Origin: Paenibacillus agricola
GTDB taxonomy: Bacteria; Bacillota; Bacilli; Paenibacillales; NBRC-103111
Assembly: GCF_011440305.1 (NCBI RefSeq)
Contig: NZ_JAAOIW010000003.1
Coordinates: forward strand, 363,478-427,477
DNA length: 64,000 bases
Direction of reading: 5' to 3'
Shown here: one piece after another, positions 18,162 through 28,370 of the stretch
How the letters are laid out: each line of letters starts with the position of its first letter
How positions within the stretch are numbered: position 1 is the stretch's first letter
Translations under genes and position numbers: made by a program
Notes under the pieces: model-generated
What the model saw: only the letters and a program-made list of their open reading frames with translations
The model's database searches: none
What the model was told of the DNA's origin: nothing

Positions 18162-18203
18162 AAGGTTAACTAATCCTTTCCTACAGCTACAGCACATCTA
18201 TGC

Positions 18204-18253
18204 AAGAAAAAGGATCAAACGCCAACTACTACAGCGTTTGATCCTTTTTTCTT
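18204..18253. terminator. Bidirectional intrinsic terminator
   Basis: A 17-base stem (AAAAAGGATCAAACGC pairing with GCGTTTGATCCTTTTT) around an 11-base loop, flanked by A and T runs. It serves the NAGPA gene on the plus strand and hemL on the minus strand. Confidence 0.92.
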
Positions 18254-18297
18254 GATCTAGTAATCCCTTGTGCCGTAGCTGTTGTCCCACTTCCTTT

Positions 18298-19602
18298 TTA
18301 CTGGGACAGGGACTGCAACGATTTATAATGAACTTCAATCGTTTGCTCGATATCCTCATCCGAATGGGCAGTGGATACAAACATGCCTTCGAATTGGGAG
18401 GGCGCTACGCTGACCCCATGGTCAAGCAAAGCGGCAAAATATTGATTAAACTGCTGCAAATTAGCGGTCTTCGCGGTTTCATAATCGGTGACTTGCTGGT
18501 CCGTAAAAAACGGACAAATCATCGAACCTACGCGGTTCACCGTGCAGGCAATCCCTAGCTCTTGTGCATTAGACAGAAAGCCTGCTTCCAATCGGGCGGA
18601 TCTGCGTTCCAGCTCCTCATAGACGCCCGGTTGCCCTAATAGGCGCAATGTCGTATACCCTGCCGCCATTGCAAGCGGGTTGCCCGAAAGCGTCCCGGCC
18701 TGGTAAATCGGTCCGCTAGGCGCCATATGCTCCATGATCTCGCGTGAGCCCCCATAGGCACCCACAGGTAAGCCTCCGCCGATAACCTTGCCCAGACAGG
18801 TAAGATCCGGTTTGATCCCGTATAAGCCTTGTGCACTGCCCAAGCCAACGCGGAAGCCCGTCATAACCTCGTCAAAGATCAGCAAGCTGCCATAGCGGGT
18901 AGTAATGTCACGAAGCCCTTGCAAAAAACCTGGCAGCGGTAAAACCACGCCCATATTGCCAGCAATCGGCTCTACGATCACCGCGGCGATTTCTTCTCCA
19001 TACTTCTCAAAAGCAACACGGATCGATTCCAAATCATTATAGGGAACCGTTATCGTGTTGGCAGCTACGCTATCCGGAACACCTGGGCTGTCGGGCAAGC
19101 CTAATGTAGCTACCCCTGAGCCTGCTTTTATAAGTAGGGCATCGGCATGTCCATGATAACACCCTTCAAATTTCAAAATTTTTGATCTCCGCGTATACCC
19201 TCTGGCCAGCCTTAGCGCACTCATCGTTGCTTCCGTGCCGGAATTGACCATCCGCACCATTTCGATCGATGGCATTCTTTCAATAACCAGCTTCGCCATT
19301 AAGGTTTCTAGCTCTGTAGGAGCACCAAAGCTTGTCCCTAATTCTGCGGCTTTTTTTATGGCTTCCACGACTTCAGGATGACAATGGCCTACAATTAGTG
19401 GCCCCCATGATCCGATATAATCTATGAACTCATTGCCATCAATATCGTATACGCGAGAGCCTACCCCTCTTTCCATAAAAAGTGGAGTCAGGCCTACCGA
19501 TTTAAATGCACGGACTGGGCTGTTTACCCCTCCTGGGATAACCTCCCTCGCTTCAGCAAATGCTTTTGCCGAACGTTGATCATTACGTTTGTTCGAATTC
19601 AC
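18298..19602 (-). CDS. hemL: Glutamate-1-semialdehyde 2,1-aminomutase
   Basis: PLP enzyme converting glutamate-1-semialdehyde to 5-aminolevulinate, second step of the C5 haem pathway. 434 residues with [16 protein letters not shown], the DEVMTGFR motif and the PLP lysine in [19 protein letters not shown] start with AAGGGGAG 7 bases upstream. In B. subtilis hemL is the last gene of the hemA operon; here it is split from it by hemEHY and a divergent Crp-type gene and must have its own promoter. Confidence 0.97.
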   Translation of the reverse strand: MNSNKRNDQRSAKAFAEAREVIPGGVNSPVRAFKSVGLTPLFMERGVGSRVYDIDGNEFIDYIGSWGPLIVGHCHPEVVEAIKKAAELGTSFGAPTELETLMAKLVIERMPSIEMVRMVNSGTEATMSALRLARGYTRRSKILKFEGCYHGHADALLIKAGSGVATLGLPDSPGVPDSVAANTITVPYNDLESIRVAFEKYGEEIAAVIVEPIAGNMGVVLPLPGFLQGLRDITTRYGSLLIFDEVMTGFRVGLGSAQGLYGIKPDLTCLGKVIGGGLPVGAYGGSREIMEHMAPSGPIYQAGTLSGNPLAMAAGYTTLRLLGQPGVYEELERRSARLEAGFLSNAQELGIACTVNRVGSMICPFFTDQQVTDYETAKTANLQQFNQYFAALLDHGVSVAPSQFEGMFVSTAHSDEDIEQTIEVHYKSLQSLSQ

Positions 19603-19635
19603 GATGTAGCTCCCCTTCCTTTGCGATAAAATAAC

Positions 19636-19664
19636 TTGAAAACCGGCAAAAATCGATATATAAT
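19636..19664 (+). promoter_or_regulatory. Sigma-A promoter of the Crp/Fnr-family gene
   Basis: TTGAAA (19636-19641), 17-base spacer and consensus TATAAT (19659-19664), in the region divergent from hemL. Confidence 0.75.
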
Positions 19665-19718
19665 AATTCGATCTATGTAGTGCTGTGCGACCAACTTTTA
19701 ATGAAGAAGTGGGGAAAA

Positions 19719-20384
19719 ATGATGATCGATTTTTTACGAAAAGTACCCTTATTTGCCAGTCTTACCAATCCACAACTATCTATTATTTCCAATATTTGCA
19801 CCAGAAAATCATTCAAAGCCCATACGATTTTATTTCAAGAAAAAGAACCGGGATCGGTATTTTATATTGTTTATAGCGGCAGTGTGAAAATTTATACAGC
19901 AGCCACCTCTGGTGAAGAAAAGATACTTTCGCTGTTTAAGTCCGGCGACAGCTTCGGAGAGCTTTCATTGATTGACGGCAAGCCACGCTCTGCATCGGCG
20001 CAAACGCTTGAAGACAGCACGATGATCGTTCTTAACGCACCTAATTTTTTGGATCTGCTGAAATCCAATTTCGATATTTCCTTATGCATCATGCGGGAGC
20101 TAAGCAATCGCTTGCGTGATACGAACCAGCATGTCCATGACCTTACCTTTTTGGATGCCAGATCCCGAGTGATTAAGAGCCTGATTAAGCTCGCCAACAA
20201 AAATGGCATCCGCACCGGAAACATCGTCACGATCAAAATGATGCTTAATTATGATGAGGTTTCGCAAATGGCAGGTGTGCAAAAGCCCATCCTGATGCAG
20301 GTCATCCGGGATTTCCAGGAAAGACAGATTTTAACCTTTTTGGGATCCGAAATGAAGCTCGACCTTGCAAAGCTAAGAGGATAA
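19719..20384 (+). CDS. Crp/Fnr-family transcriptional regulator
   Basis: 221 residues: cyclic-nucleotide-binding beta roll at about 12-130 with the phosphate-binding cassette [18 protein letters not shown] well preserved, then a dimer helix and a C-terminal winged helix ([28 protein letters not shown]). No N-terminal Fnr-type Cys cluster. The recognition helix reads [10 protein letters not shown], without the usual R-E-T triplet, so the operator is probably not a classical Crp site. GTGGGG precedes two adjacent ATG codons. Divergent from hemL and convergent with hemY: a candidate regulator of haem synthesis by position only. Confidence 0.88.
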   Translation: MMIDFLRKVPLFASLTNPQLSIISNICTRKSFKAHTILFQEKEPGSVFYIVYSGSVKIYTAATSGEEKILSLFKSGDSFGELSLIDGKPRSASAQTLEDSTMIVLNAPNFLDLLKSNFDISLCIMRELSNRLRDTNQHVHDLTFLDARSRVIKSLIKLANKNGIRTGNIVTIKMMLNYDEVSQMAGVQKPILMQVIRDFQERQILTFLGSEMKLDLAKLRG

Positions 20385-20400
20385 TCTTACATCCTTGATT

Positions 20401-21855
20401 TTAACCTTGTGCTTTATTGGCTGACAACCATGCTACTAGTGTCTGAGCAGCTTCCTTGCCTTGCCTTACACAATCGGGAAGTCCGACACCATGAAAAGCA
20501 GCACCGGTTACTAGAACACCAGGCATTTGCTCAGCCAAGCTGCTACGAACCCGATTCACCATCTGTAGATGGCCAACCGGATACTGGGGCATGGAACGCG
20601 GCATTTTGGTTATTTCCGTAAACTGCGGCTGCGCCGTAATACCCATGAGCTCACGTAAATCGTGGCGTACCCCATCGATGATTTCGGCCTCTGACATTCC
20701 CATCCACCGTTCATCTCCCGAACGCCCCACATAACAACGCAGCAATACTTTGCCCGGAGGAGCAGCATGTAGCCATTTAGAGGAAGTCCAGGTACATGCC
20801 GTTATAAACCGCCCTTCACTGCGTGGAACGAGCAACCCACTGCCATCTACCTCACGCACCATATCCAACTCATCGAAAGCCATAATCACATTAGCAACCG
20901 ATACGTAAGTAATCTTGCTTAACTCCTCCGCTACCGGAATCCCATCAAGTAAAGATGATATGGCATATGCAGGCAAAGCAATAACGACCCCGTCAAACCG
21001 TTCAACTTCACCATTGCCATCATACAAATCGTAACTCTGCCCTGCTCCGTTTTGTACTTTGCTAATTCGGCTTATTTCCCTATTTTTCACAAAACGAATA
21101 TCGTCGAGTGCATCCACAAGACCATCAACGACCGTTTGCAGACCTTTTTTAAAAGTCAAAAAAACCGTATTTCGCACCGCTTCAGGCAATGTTTTACTTT
21201 CCTCGCCACCCTGCTTGCGATTAATGGTCATTCCCTTAATTAAGCTGCGGTGCTTCTGCTCTAAAGCGTGAAATTGCGGAAAGGTCGCTTTCACACTTAA
21301 CGCATACGTGTCCCCGGCATATATGCCTGCTAATAAAGGCTCAGCAATTTGGGTTAATACCTCTTTGCCCAGCCTCCGTTCCAAAAAAGCCCCTAATGAT
21401 TCGTCTTCCGTGCTTTGCCGCTTGGGAAGCAATAAATCAAGTGCCGCGCGGGCTTTACCCATAGGAGATAGCAGACCTGTCTTCATAAACGGACCCATTT
21501 CAGTAGGAATCCCCAGTACAAGGCCAGGCGGCATCCTGTGAAATTGGTTACCTTTTATGATATATGTTTTTTTAGCATTAGGGTTCGTGCCGGTCAATTG
21601 GTCCTCTAGCCCCAATTCCCGAGCTAGCTCCAGCATCGGTAATTTTCGCGCCAAAAAAGAGTCCGGTCCCTTTTCAATGACGAACCCTTCTTTGTGTAAG
21701 GTGTTAATCCGGCCGCCCCATACCCCACTTTTGTCGATCAATGTCAATTCAAGCGGAATGCCCTGCTCCGCCATCTGTTTCTTCAAATAATAAGCGGCTG
21801 TTAAGCCCGTAATCCCACCGCCAATAACCGCAACGCGTTTAGGTTGATTGTCCAC
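20401..21855 (-). CDS. hemY: Coproporphyrinogen/protoporphyrinogen oxidase (HemY/CgoX)
   Basis: FAD enzyme that oxidises coproporphyrinogen III in the Firmicute coproporphyrin-dependent haem pathway. 484 residues with the dinucleotide fold VAVIGGGITGLTAAYYL, a C-terminal FAD motif (GVLVTGAAFHGVGLPDCVRQG) and a substrate domain. GTG start at 21855, the only in-frame option before a stop, 6 bases after hemH. Last gene of the hemE-hemH-hemY run. Confidence 0.94.
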   Translation of the reverse strand: MDNQPKRVAVIGGGITGLTAAYYLKKQMAEQGIPLELTLIDKSGVWGGRINTLHKEGFVIEKGPDSFLARKLPMLELARELGLEDQLTGTNPNAKKTYIIKGNQFHRMPPGLVLGIPTEMGPFMKTGLLSPMGKARAALDLLLPKRQSTEDESLGAFLERRLGKEVLTQIAEPLLAGIYAGDTYALSVKATFPQFHALEQKHRSLIKGMTINRKQGGEESKTLPEAVRNTVFLTFKKGLQTVVDGLVDALDDIRFVKNREISRISKVQNGAGQSYDLYDGNGEVERFDGVVIALPAYAISSLLDGIPVAEELSKITYVSVANVIMAFDELDMVREVDGSGLLVPRSEGRFITACTWTSSKWLHAAPPGKVLLRCYVGRSGDERWMGMSEAEIIDGVRHDLRELMGITAQPQFTEITKMPRSMPQYPVGHLQMVNRVRSSLAEQMPGVLVTGAAFHGVGLPDCVRQGKEAAQTLVAWLSANKAQG

Positions 21856-21861
21856 CCGACA

Positions 21862-22797
21862 TCATTTCCTCTCACATAGCGCGAATACAACATCGCTTAG
21901 TGTTTCCATGTACAATGGATCCGTATTTAACGAAGCTGTACGCTCCAAATGGATTCCCAATTCACGAGCTACCTTTTGCGCTTCAATATCAAGGTCATAT
22001 AATACTTCCAAATGGTCAGATACAAAGCCTATGGGACAGACCAGTACATTCTCCACCTGATCATCTTTGACGACAGTATGCAAAATATCAAGAATGTCGG
22101 GTCCAAGCCAAGGCACTCCGGTCCGGCCCGCACTTTGCCAACCAAACTGCCAATTATCAACACTGGTTTGTGCGGCGACTGCCCGAGCTGTTTCCAGCAG
22201 CTGCTCTGGGTACGGGTCACCGATTTCCAGTATTTTCTCTGGTAGACTATGTGCCGTAAAGACGACGCGAACATTGTTCCTTGGCGTGCCTACAAAGCGC
22301 TGCAAGGATTCGTTGACCCGCTCTGATAGTGCAAGAAGAAGCTTCGGATGCAAATGATAGCTTTGTACGAATTGGATAGACAATCCGAGCTCATCGGCTT
22401 TATCCTGTGCGCGTTTGATATACCCACCTACGCTCATCGAGGAATAATGCGGCGCCAGAACGATGCCCACGGCTTGCGTAATCCCATCCTTAACCATCTG
22501 CTCCACGCCATCCTCCACATAAGGTGAAGCGTGCTTCAAGCCTTGGTAGCAAACAAAGGAATAGCCTGGATGGTCGGCGTTCAAACGATCTTCAAAAGCT
22601 TGTACCTGCTTGTTCGTATTTTCTCTAAGCGGAAAAAAGCCTCCGACAATGGCTTCATACCGATCTGTCAAATCCTTAAGCTGTTCAGATGTAGGCGGTC
22701 GGCCTCTACGAATATGGGTATAATAGGCTTCGACCTGGTCAAGGCTTTCTGGTGTGCCATAGGACATAACGAGTACACCAATACGCTGCTGTGACAT
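21862..22797 (-). CDS. hemH: Ferrochelatase (coproporphyrin type)
   Basis: Inserts Fe2+ into coproporphyrin III (CpfC in Firmicutes). 311 residues with the catalytic His in VVFTAHSLPEKILEIGDPYPEQL and the later Glu in ICPIGFVSDHLEVLYDLD-type context. The ATG directly abuts the hemE TAA, with GGAAGTGGTG upstream, indicating coupled translation. Confidence 0.96.
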   Translation of the reverse strand: MSQQRIGVLVMSYGTPESLDQVEAYYTHIRRGRPPTSEQLKDLTDRYEAIVGGFFPLRENTNKQVQAFEDRLNADHPGYSFVCYQGLKHASPYVEDGVEQMVKDGITQAVGIVLAPHYSSMSVGGYIKRAQDKADELGLSIQFVQSYHLHPKLLLALSERVNESLQRFVGTPRNNVRVVFTAHSLPEKILEIGDPYPEQLLETARAVAAQTSVDNWQFGWQSAGRTGVPWLGPDILDILHTVVKDDQVENVLVCPIGFVSDHLEVLYDLDIEAQKVARELGIHLERTASLNTDPLYMETLSDVVFALCERK

Positions 22798-23862
22798 TTA
22801 CACACCACTTCCTTGCTTGGATGCAGCAATTGCAGCCGTCGAATACGAGTGGACAAATTCAGTTAGCTCATGAAGCTTGTCGATAGAGGCCTCTGGAAAT
22901 AAGCCATGCCCGAAATTAAAAATATAACCCGGCTCCTTAATGCCTTGATCGATAATGACCTTAGCCTGTTCTTTAATAACTGACATGGGAGCCGTCAAGA
23001 TGTAAGGATCCATATTGCCTTGAACGGCAAACCGCGAGCCTAATCTTTGACGGCCCTCAGCAATGGAAACACGCCAATCCAGCCCAATCACATCTGCCGC
23101 TACTTGCTGTAAGTGCGGAAGCAGCTCTCCTGAGCTAACGCCTGGGAAATAAACTTTGGGCTGTTCCAAATGCTTCAGCTCAGCGAAAATCCGCGTAATC
23201 GTTGGCAATACATAATATTGAAAATCTTTAGGAGATAAAGCCCCAACCCAGCTGTCAAAAAGCTGCACGGCCTTAGCACCAGCGGCGATATGCGCTTTTA
23301 AATAAGTAATGACCATGTCGCCTAGCTTATCCATCAATTTAAACCATACCGCCGGTTCGTTATACATAAGCTCTTTAGTGCGAATATAGCTTTTGGATGG
23401 CTTGCCTTCGATCAAATAGCTGGCAATCGTAAAGGGTGCGCCGGCAAATGTGATCAACGGCACCTGCAATTCGCCTACAAGAATCTCAATCGTTTTGATA
23501 ATGTGGGATAAGTCCTTTTCCACTTGAATCGGGCGAAGCCGCTCGACATCCGCGCTTGATTTAATCGGGTTGTGAATAACCGGTCCAATATTTTTGACAA
23601 TATCAAAGTCGATACCAATCGAGGCGACGGGGTTCATAATATCCGAATATAAAATGGCCGCGTCCACTCCAACCTTATGCACGGGCAGCAACGTCACTTC
23701 AGCTGCAAGCTCAGGCTGCTGGCAAATTTCGAGCAGGCTGTATTTCTCTTTGATCTTGCGGTAAGCCGGATCATAGCGTCCTGCCTGCCTCATATACCAT
23801 ACAGGAAGTGTATCTACCTCCTGCTTTTTACATGCTTTAATGAATGTATCGTTGTAGCTCAT
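22798..23862 (-). CDS. hemE: Uroporphyrinogen decarboxylase
   Basis: Decarboxylates uroporphyrinogen III to coproporphyrinogen III; the last step shared by haem branches after the siroheme branch point. 354 residues with the N-terminal signature PVWYMRQAGRYDPAYRKIK and PLITFAGAPFTIASYLIEG. Leads hemE-hemH-hemY, the same trio and order as in B. subtilis. A terminator lies upstream after hemB, so the trio probably has a separate promoter in 23863-24015, which I could not define. Confidence 0.97.
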   Translation of the reverse strand: MSYNDTFIKACKKQEVDTLPVWYMRQAGRYDPAYRKIKEKYSLLEICQQPELAAEVTLLPVHKVGVDAAILYSDIMNPVASIGIDFDIVKNIGPVIHNPIKSSADVERLRPIQVEKDLSHIIKTIEILVGELQVPLITFAGAPFTIASYLIEGKPSKSYIRTKELMYNEPAVWFKLMDKLGDMVITYLKAHIAAGAKAVQLFDSWVGALSPKDFQYYVLPTITRIFAELKHLEQPKVYFPGVSSGELLPHLQQVAADVIGLDWRVSIAEGRQRLGSRFAVQGNMDPYILTAPMSVIKEQAKVIIDQGIKEPGYIFNFGHGLFPEASIDKLHELTEFVHSYSTAAIAASKQGSGV

Positions 23863-24015
23863 TTCATTCCCTCATTTCCGTATACTCCTGTGTCCATATT
23901 CATATTATGCCCTATTTGGTAACGTGTAACAACCAATTGGCTATCTTGAATCCGACAAATGTATGACAAGAACCGTTAGCAATTCTTGATCGTTCTCCTT
24001 GGCTTAGCACCTATA

Positions 24016-24063
24016 AAAGAAAGCTTTCCCCACACAACTGCCGTTGCACAAGAAAAGCTTTTT
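24016..24063 (-). terminator. Intrinsic terminator after hemB
   Basis: Minus strand AAAGCTTTTC (24061-24052) pairs with GGAAAGCTTT (24029-24020), followed by CTTTT. Separates the hemA-to-hemB unit from hemEHY. Confidence 0.75.
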
Positions 24064-24089
24064 AACGAAGGCGATACCAATTTCAAGAC

Positions 24090-25082
24090 CTATTCACGCA
24101 ACCACTGCGCTATATCTTTAGCAAAATAAGTAATAATCAAATCAGCGCCTGCCCTTTTGAAGCCAATCATCATTTCCATAACGATTGCCCTTTCATCGAT
24201 CCATCCCTGCAGTGCCGCTGCCTTTACCATGGAGTATTCGGCGCTCACATTGTAAGCCACAAGCGGCAGGTCGAATTGATCACGTAGCTGCCGAATAAGA
24301 TCCATATAAGCCAATGCCGGCTTTACCATCAGGAAGTCCGCGCCTTCGACCACATCGGCCTCAGCCTCCCGGAGTGCTTCGCGCCCGTTCGCCGGATCCA
24401 TTTGGTACGTTTTGCGATCACCAAACTGTGGTGCTGAATGTGCCGCTTCCCGGAACGGTCCGTAGAAAGCAGAAGCAAACTTAACGGAATAGGACATAAT
24501 CGGAATATTCTCGAAGCCCGCTTCATCCAAGCCTTGGCGAATCGCGTACACGAAGCCGTCCATCATATTGGATGGCGCAATAATATCAGCGCCCGCTTCA
24601 GCTTGGGAGACAGCTGTTTGCACCAGCAGCTCAAGCGATGGATCATTTAGCACATCGGCACGTTGCTTGGACTCGTCGAAATGCACAACACCACAATGCC
24701 CGTGGTCTGTAAACTGGCATAAGCAGGTATCCGCAACAACAACAATTTGTGGCTGCTGTTTTTTGATGAGGCGGGTCGCTTGCTGGACAATACCATTGGT
24801 ATCGAAAGCAGAGCTGCCCTGTGCATCCTTATGCTCAGGAACACCGAATAACAGGATCGACTGAATACCAAGTGCAGCAATCTCTTGTAGCTCCTGCTCC
24901 AAAAGATCCAAAGATAAATGGTAAACGCCTGGCATGGATGAAATCTCTTCCTTAACGCCTGTTCCATAGGTAACAAATATAGGATAAATAAGATCATGAA
25001 CGGTAACAGTTGTTTCTCTTACCATATTGCGTAACGATGCTGAGCCTCTTAATCTACGATTACGTACAATGGGAAAACCCAT
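24090..25082 (-). CDS. hemB: Porphobilinogen synthase (ALA dehydratase)
   Basis: Condenses two 5-aminolevulinates to porphobilinogen. 330 residues. The catalytic zinc triad is present as [16 protein letters not shown], marking a zinc-dependent enzyme, and Schiff-base lysines occur in [14 protein letters not shown] and [16 protein letters not shown] precedes the ATG. Last gene of the hemA-hemX-hemC-hemB run, ended by a terminator. Confidence 0.97.
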   Translation of the reverse strand: MGFPIVRNRRLRGSASLRNMVRETTVTVHDLIYPIFVTYGTGVKEEISSMPGVYHLSLDLLEQELQEIAALGIQSILLFGVPEHKDAQGSSAFDTNGIVQQATRLIKKQQPQIVVVADTCLCQFTDHGHCGVVHFDESKQRADVLNDPSLELLVQTAVSQAEAGADIIAPSNMMDGFVYAIRQGLDEAGFENIPIMSYSVKFASAFYGPFREAAHSAPQFGDRKTYQMDPANGREALREAEADVVEGADFLMVKPALAYMDLIRQLRDQFDLPLVAYNVSAEYSMVKAAALQGWIDERAIVMEMMIGFKRAGADLIITYFAKDIAQWLRE

Positions 25083-25118
25083 AACCTTTTGCCTCCTACA
25101 ATAGTAAGCCTTTATTCT

Positions 25119-26654
25119 TTATTCTTTATTCTTAGTTAAAATTTCCACAAGTGATTCGACAGTTGCTTCCTCTGCCAAATAATCGACAGTTAATCCAGCC
25201 TCAACTGCTGTTTGAGCCGTCACTGGACCGATACAGGCGATTTGGCAGCCTTTCATCAGCTCTAGTGGGTCGTCCACTCCTAATTCTTTGAATGCAAGGA
25301 ATAAATTATTGACAGTGGAAGAGCTTGTAAATGTAATAATTTGAATTATCTTTTGCTTCAGCATTTCTATAACTTCGGCGCCGCCGTTTGTTTCCAGTAC
25401 GGTTTCATAAACATCGACCTCTGTCACCTGCAAGCCTAATTCCTTCAATTTAGCAGGAATATAAGCTTTAGCTATATCTGCAGTCGGAAGCAGCACATGC
25501 TGTCCTGGCAGCATGTTCTCGGCAATCGATGCGAGCAGCTCGTCACCCTGAAACTTGGAAGGCAAGGATTCAACCTGAAGCCCTCGCCGTAGCAAAGCCT
25601 CTGAGGTTTTCGGCCCAACTGCCGCAATTCGCGCTTTATGCAGCACACGTATATCGATACGCCGCTCCCGGATTTGCTCAAAAAAATGTTCGACCCCGTT
25701 AACACTTGTAAAAATAACCCAGTCAAAATCACCCAAACGCGCTAAAGCATTTCCTAATTCTTGTAGCGCATCAGTTCCAGTTGGTGCTTGGATGCGAATA
25801 ACCGGGAACTCTACCGCCTCGCCACCTAAATCCTCAATCGTATACACGAGGTCACTAGCTTGGCTGCGGGCTCTTGTGACGAGAATTCGTTTGCCAAAAA
25901 GCGGCTTTTTCTCAAACCAGGCTAACTTATCCCTAAGCTTGACGACTTCCCCGACAATAATGATCGCAGGAGATTTGAATTCAGCAATTCGTACCTTCTC
26001 TACAATATCACTTAATGTTCCTGTCAGCGTTTCCTGGTCCATCCACGTTCCCCAACGGATTAAGGCCACAGGAGTTGAAGTCGTTTTACCGCCATCTATG
26101 AGCTTATTGCATATAAACTCTAAATTGGCGACGCCCATTAAAAAGATCAGTGTTCCCGAAGCTTGCGATAAATTCTCCCAGTTTACACTGCTATAGGTTT
26201 TATTCTGGTATTCATGTCCAGTAACGATAGAGAAGGAAGAAGTGAAATCCCTATGGGTTACGGGTATACCCGCGTAGGTTGGAACAGCAATCGCTGATGT
26301 AATGCCCGGGACAATTTCAAATGTCACGTCATTGTCCGCCAATAGCTCTGCTTCCTCACCAACACGCCCGAATACACTGGGATCGCCACCCTTTAAACGT
26401 GTTACCGTTTTACCTTGTAGTGCCAAATCAACCAGTAGCTGATTAATTTCGGATTGCTTGAGCATATGCTTGTCCGGCAGCTTGCCGACGAATATTTTCT
26501 CAGCACCTGGCTTCATATGCCTTAGCAGCCGTGGACTTGCCAAGCGATCGTATACGACAACATCAGCACGCTGAATCGCCTCTAAACCACGAACGGTGAT
26601 AAGCTTGGGGTCTCCAGGTCCTGCTCCAACCAGATATACGACGCCTTTTTTCAC
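25119..26654 (-). CDS. Uroporphyrinogen-III C-methyltransferase / uroporphyrinogen-III synthase fusion
   Basis: 511-residue CobA-HemD fusion. Residues 1 to about 245 are the SAM-dependent methyltransferase (VYLVGAGPGDPKLITVRG, RLKGGDPSVFGR, PGITSAIAVPTYAGIPVTHR), which diverts uroporphyrinogen III to precorrin-2 for siroheme or cobalamin. Residues about 255 to 511 are uroporphyrinogen-III synthase (GKRILVTRARSQASDL, FTSVNGVEHFFEQI, ITFTSSSTVNNLF). I choose the GTG at 26654 (MKKGVVYLVGAG) with AGGGGTG 6 bases upstream; a GTG three codons earlier overlaps the ribosome site and hemC. One base after the hemC stop. Confidence 0.95.
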   Translation of the reverse strand: MKKGVVYLVGAGPGDPKLITVRGLEAIQRADVVVYDRLASPRLLRHMKPGAEKIFVGKLPDKHMLKQSEINQLLVDLALQGKTVTRLKGGDPSVFGRVGEEAELLADNDVTFEIVPGITSAIAVPTYAGIPVTHRDFTSSFSIVTGHEYQNKTYSSVNWENLSQASGTLIFLMGVANLEFICNKLIDGGKTTSTPVALIRWGTWMDQETLTGTLSDIVEKVRIAEFKSPAIIIVGEVVKLRDKLAWFEKKPLFGKRILVTRARSQASDLVYTIEDLGGEAVEFPVIRIQAPTGTDALQELGNALARLGDFDWVIFTSVNGVEHFFEQIRERRIDIRVLHKARIAAVGPKTSEALLRRGLQVESLPSKFQGDELLASIAENMLPGQHVLLPTADIAKAYIPAKLKELGLQVTEVDVYETVLETNGGAEVIEMLKQKIIQIITFTSSSTVNNLFLAFKELGVDDPLELMKGCQIACIGPVTAQTAVEAGLTVDYLAEEATVESLVEILTKNKE

Positions 26655-26655
26655 T

Positions 26656-27603
26656 TTATTCACCCCTAAAACTATCTAATATATCAGAAGCACCACGTTC
26701 AATTAACAAAAGAGCCAAATCATGGCCTAATTGCTCAGGATCGGTTCCTGTTTTGGTTTCTTTCAACATCACCGTACCATCCGGCAAGCCTACCATTCCC
26801 GTCAAGGTTATCATTCGGGCTCCACTAGAAGCATCCGGTTCAATAGTAGCATAGGCCCCGATAGGCACTTGACAGCCTCCATTGAGCTTTCCTAGAAAGC
26901 TTCGTTCCGCCATCACAGCAAGCTTAGTCAGCTCATCGTTATAATAATGGAGCAAATCCTGCACCACGGTATCGCCTTCTCTGCATTCAATGCATAGGGC
27001 ACCTTGCCCTACGGCAGGTAAACAAATATCCGTTGGCAAGTAAGCGCTAATCCGATCCTTCCAGCCCATTCGATGCAATCCCGCAGCGGCAAGCAATATC
27101 GCATCGAAGCCTTCAGCCTCAAGCTTCTTCAATCTCGAATCAATATTGCCACGGATCGATTCTATGCGAAGGTCAGGGCGGTAATGCTGCAGCTGAGAGG
27201 AGCGCCTCAAGCTGCTGGTGCCTACTCTGGCACCTTGGGGCAAGTCAGCTAGCTGCAGGCTTTCTTGGGTAATTAAACAGTCTCTCGCATCCTCACGAAG
27301 AGGTATAGCTCCGATCGTAAGCCCTTCGGGAAGCTCCCAAGGCATATCCTTCATGCTATGTACAGCCAAATCGATTTCATGATCGAATAAAGCTTGCTCA
27401 ATTTCTTTCACGAACAAGCCTTTGCCACCAACCTTGGACAAGGTAACATCCAGGATGCGATCCCCTTTAGTCACAATTTTTTTTAATTCAAATTCGCACT
27501 GGAGACCGTGCTTACGGCTAATCTCTTGGAGATGGCCGACCACCTGCTCGGTTTGTGTCAAAGCTAGTGCGCTTTGCCTCGTGCCCACCACTATCTTGCG
27601 CAT
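26656..27603 (-). CDS. hemC: Porphobilinogen deaminase
   Basis: Polymerises four porphobilinogens to hydroxymethylbilane. 315 residues with RKIVVGTRQSALALTQT, the RRSSQLQHYRPDL motif and the Cys that carries the dipyrromethane cofactor in KLNGGCQVPIGAYA. Sits 13 bases after the precorrin-2 dehydrogenase gene and abuts the CobA-HemD fusion gene. Confidence 0.97.
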   Translation of the reverse strand: MRKIVVGTRQSALALTQTEQVVGHLQEISRKHGLQCEFELKKIVTKGDRILDVTLSKVGGKGLFVKEIEQALFDHEIDLAVHSMKDMPWELPEGLTIGAIPLREDARDCLITQESLQLADLPQGARVGTSSLRRSSQLQHYRPDLRIESIRGNIDSRLKKLEAEGFDAILLAAAGLHRMGWKDRISAYLPTDICLPAVGQGALCIECREGDTVVQDLLHYYNDELTKLAVMAERSFLGKLNGGCQVPIGAYATIEPDASSGARMITLTGMVGLPDGTVMLKETKTGTDPEQLGHDLALLLIERGASDILDSFRGE

Positions 27604-27616
27604 CAGCCTACCCCCT

Positions 27617-28333
27617 TTAATGTAAGTGGCCTTGAATCCAAAGCCCTATCCGCACCATCCCATCAAGGGTTGGTGTTTGTGTTACACGATCAAATAGCTC
27701 CCGCTTCCAAGCTGCCTTCAAATGACCTAATCGGATAAAGCCGATAAGATCCCATTCAAGCATGAGCTTAAATACATGCTGTCGCACAACCGTATTGCCT
27801 ACTAACGATTGGATTAACAGCCGTAGCTCCTGTAGCAGATCCAAGTAGTCCTCATACTCACTGCCGAACGTGTGCTCCAGCTCCTGCTTAATTTTCTTCG
27901 CAACAGCCGGGCTGGCGCCTCCTGTAGACACGGCGATAAGCAGCCGCCCTCTACGCACAACAGCTGGTACGATAAAGCCGCTGCCTGCGGTATGATCAGC
28001 TACTGTAACCAGCTTGCCCAAGGACTCCGCTTCCAAACGTATGGATTCATTAATCTCGTAGCTATCTGTTGCCGCAAATACGAGCGTAGCCTGAGCTACT
28101 GCTGACATGCCAGCACGGTAGCCTTCACGCACTAAAGCCAGCTTACCTTGCTGTACCCAGCTTTCCATCTGTGCACTGCAAGCTGGGCTTATAACGGTCA
28201 CCAATGCCCCCGCTTCCAGTAAGGAAGCGGCTTTTCGTTCGGCTACAGCCCCGCCCCCAACAATAGCACAAGCTTTACCTGTTAAATTTGCAAACAATGG
28301 ATAATAAGCTATAGAATCACTATTTATAGTCAC
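27617..28333 (-). CDS. Precorrin-2 dehydrogenase / sirohydrochlorin ferrochelatase-like protein
   Basis: Siroheme-branch enzyme oxidising precorrin-2 to sirohydrochlorin with NAD+; some members also insert iron. 238 residues with the Rossmann motif ACAIVGGGAVAERKAASLL, conserved ATDSYEINE, and the active-site region VRRGRLLIAVSTGGASPAVAKKIK, followed by a C-terminal dimerisation domain (CysG N-terminal module, YlnF/SirC type). With the CobA half of the downstream fusion it completes siroheme synthesis inside the haem operon. Confidence 0.92.
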   Translation of the reverse strand: MTINSDSIAYYPLFANLTGKACAIVGGGAVAERKAASLLEAGALVTVISPACSAQMESWVQQGKLALVREGYRAGMSAVAQATLVFAATDSYEINESIRLEAESLGKLVTVADHTAGSGFIVPAVVRRGRLLIAVSTGGASPAVAKKIKQELEHTFGSEYEDYLDLLQELRLLIQSLVGNTVVRQHVFKLMLEWDLIGFIRLGHLKAAWKRELFDRVTQTPTLDGMVRIGLWIQGHLH

Positions 28334-28370
28334 CTTTCATTACCCCAATCCTGCTAGAAGCCACAATCTA

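Noticed and set aside
17339..18197. Long antisense frames (259 and 267 codons) opposite the NAGPA-protein tail
   Set aside because: They arise from the Pro/Thr/Ala codon bias of the low-complexity tail; products are Gly/Val or Cys/Arg rich nonsense without ribosome sites.
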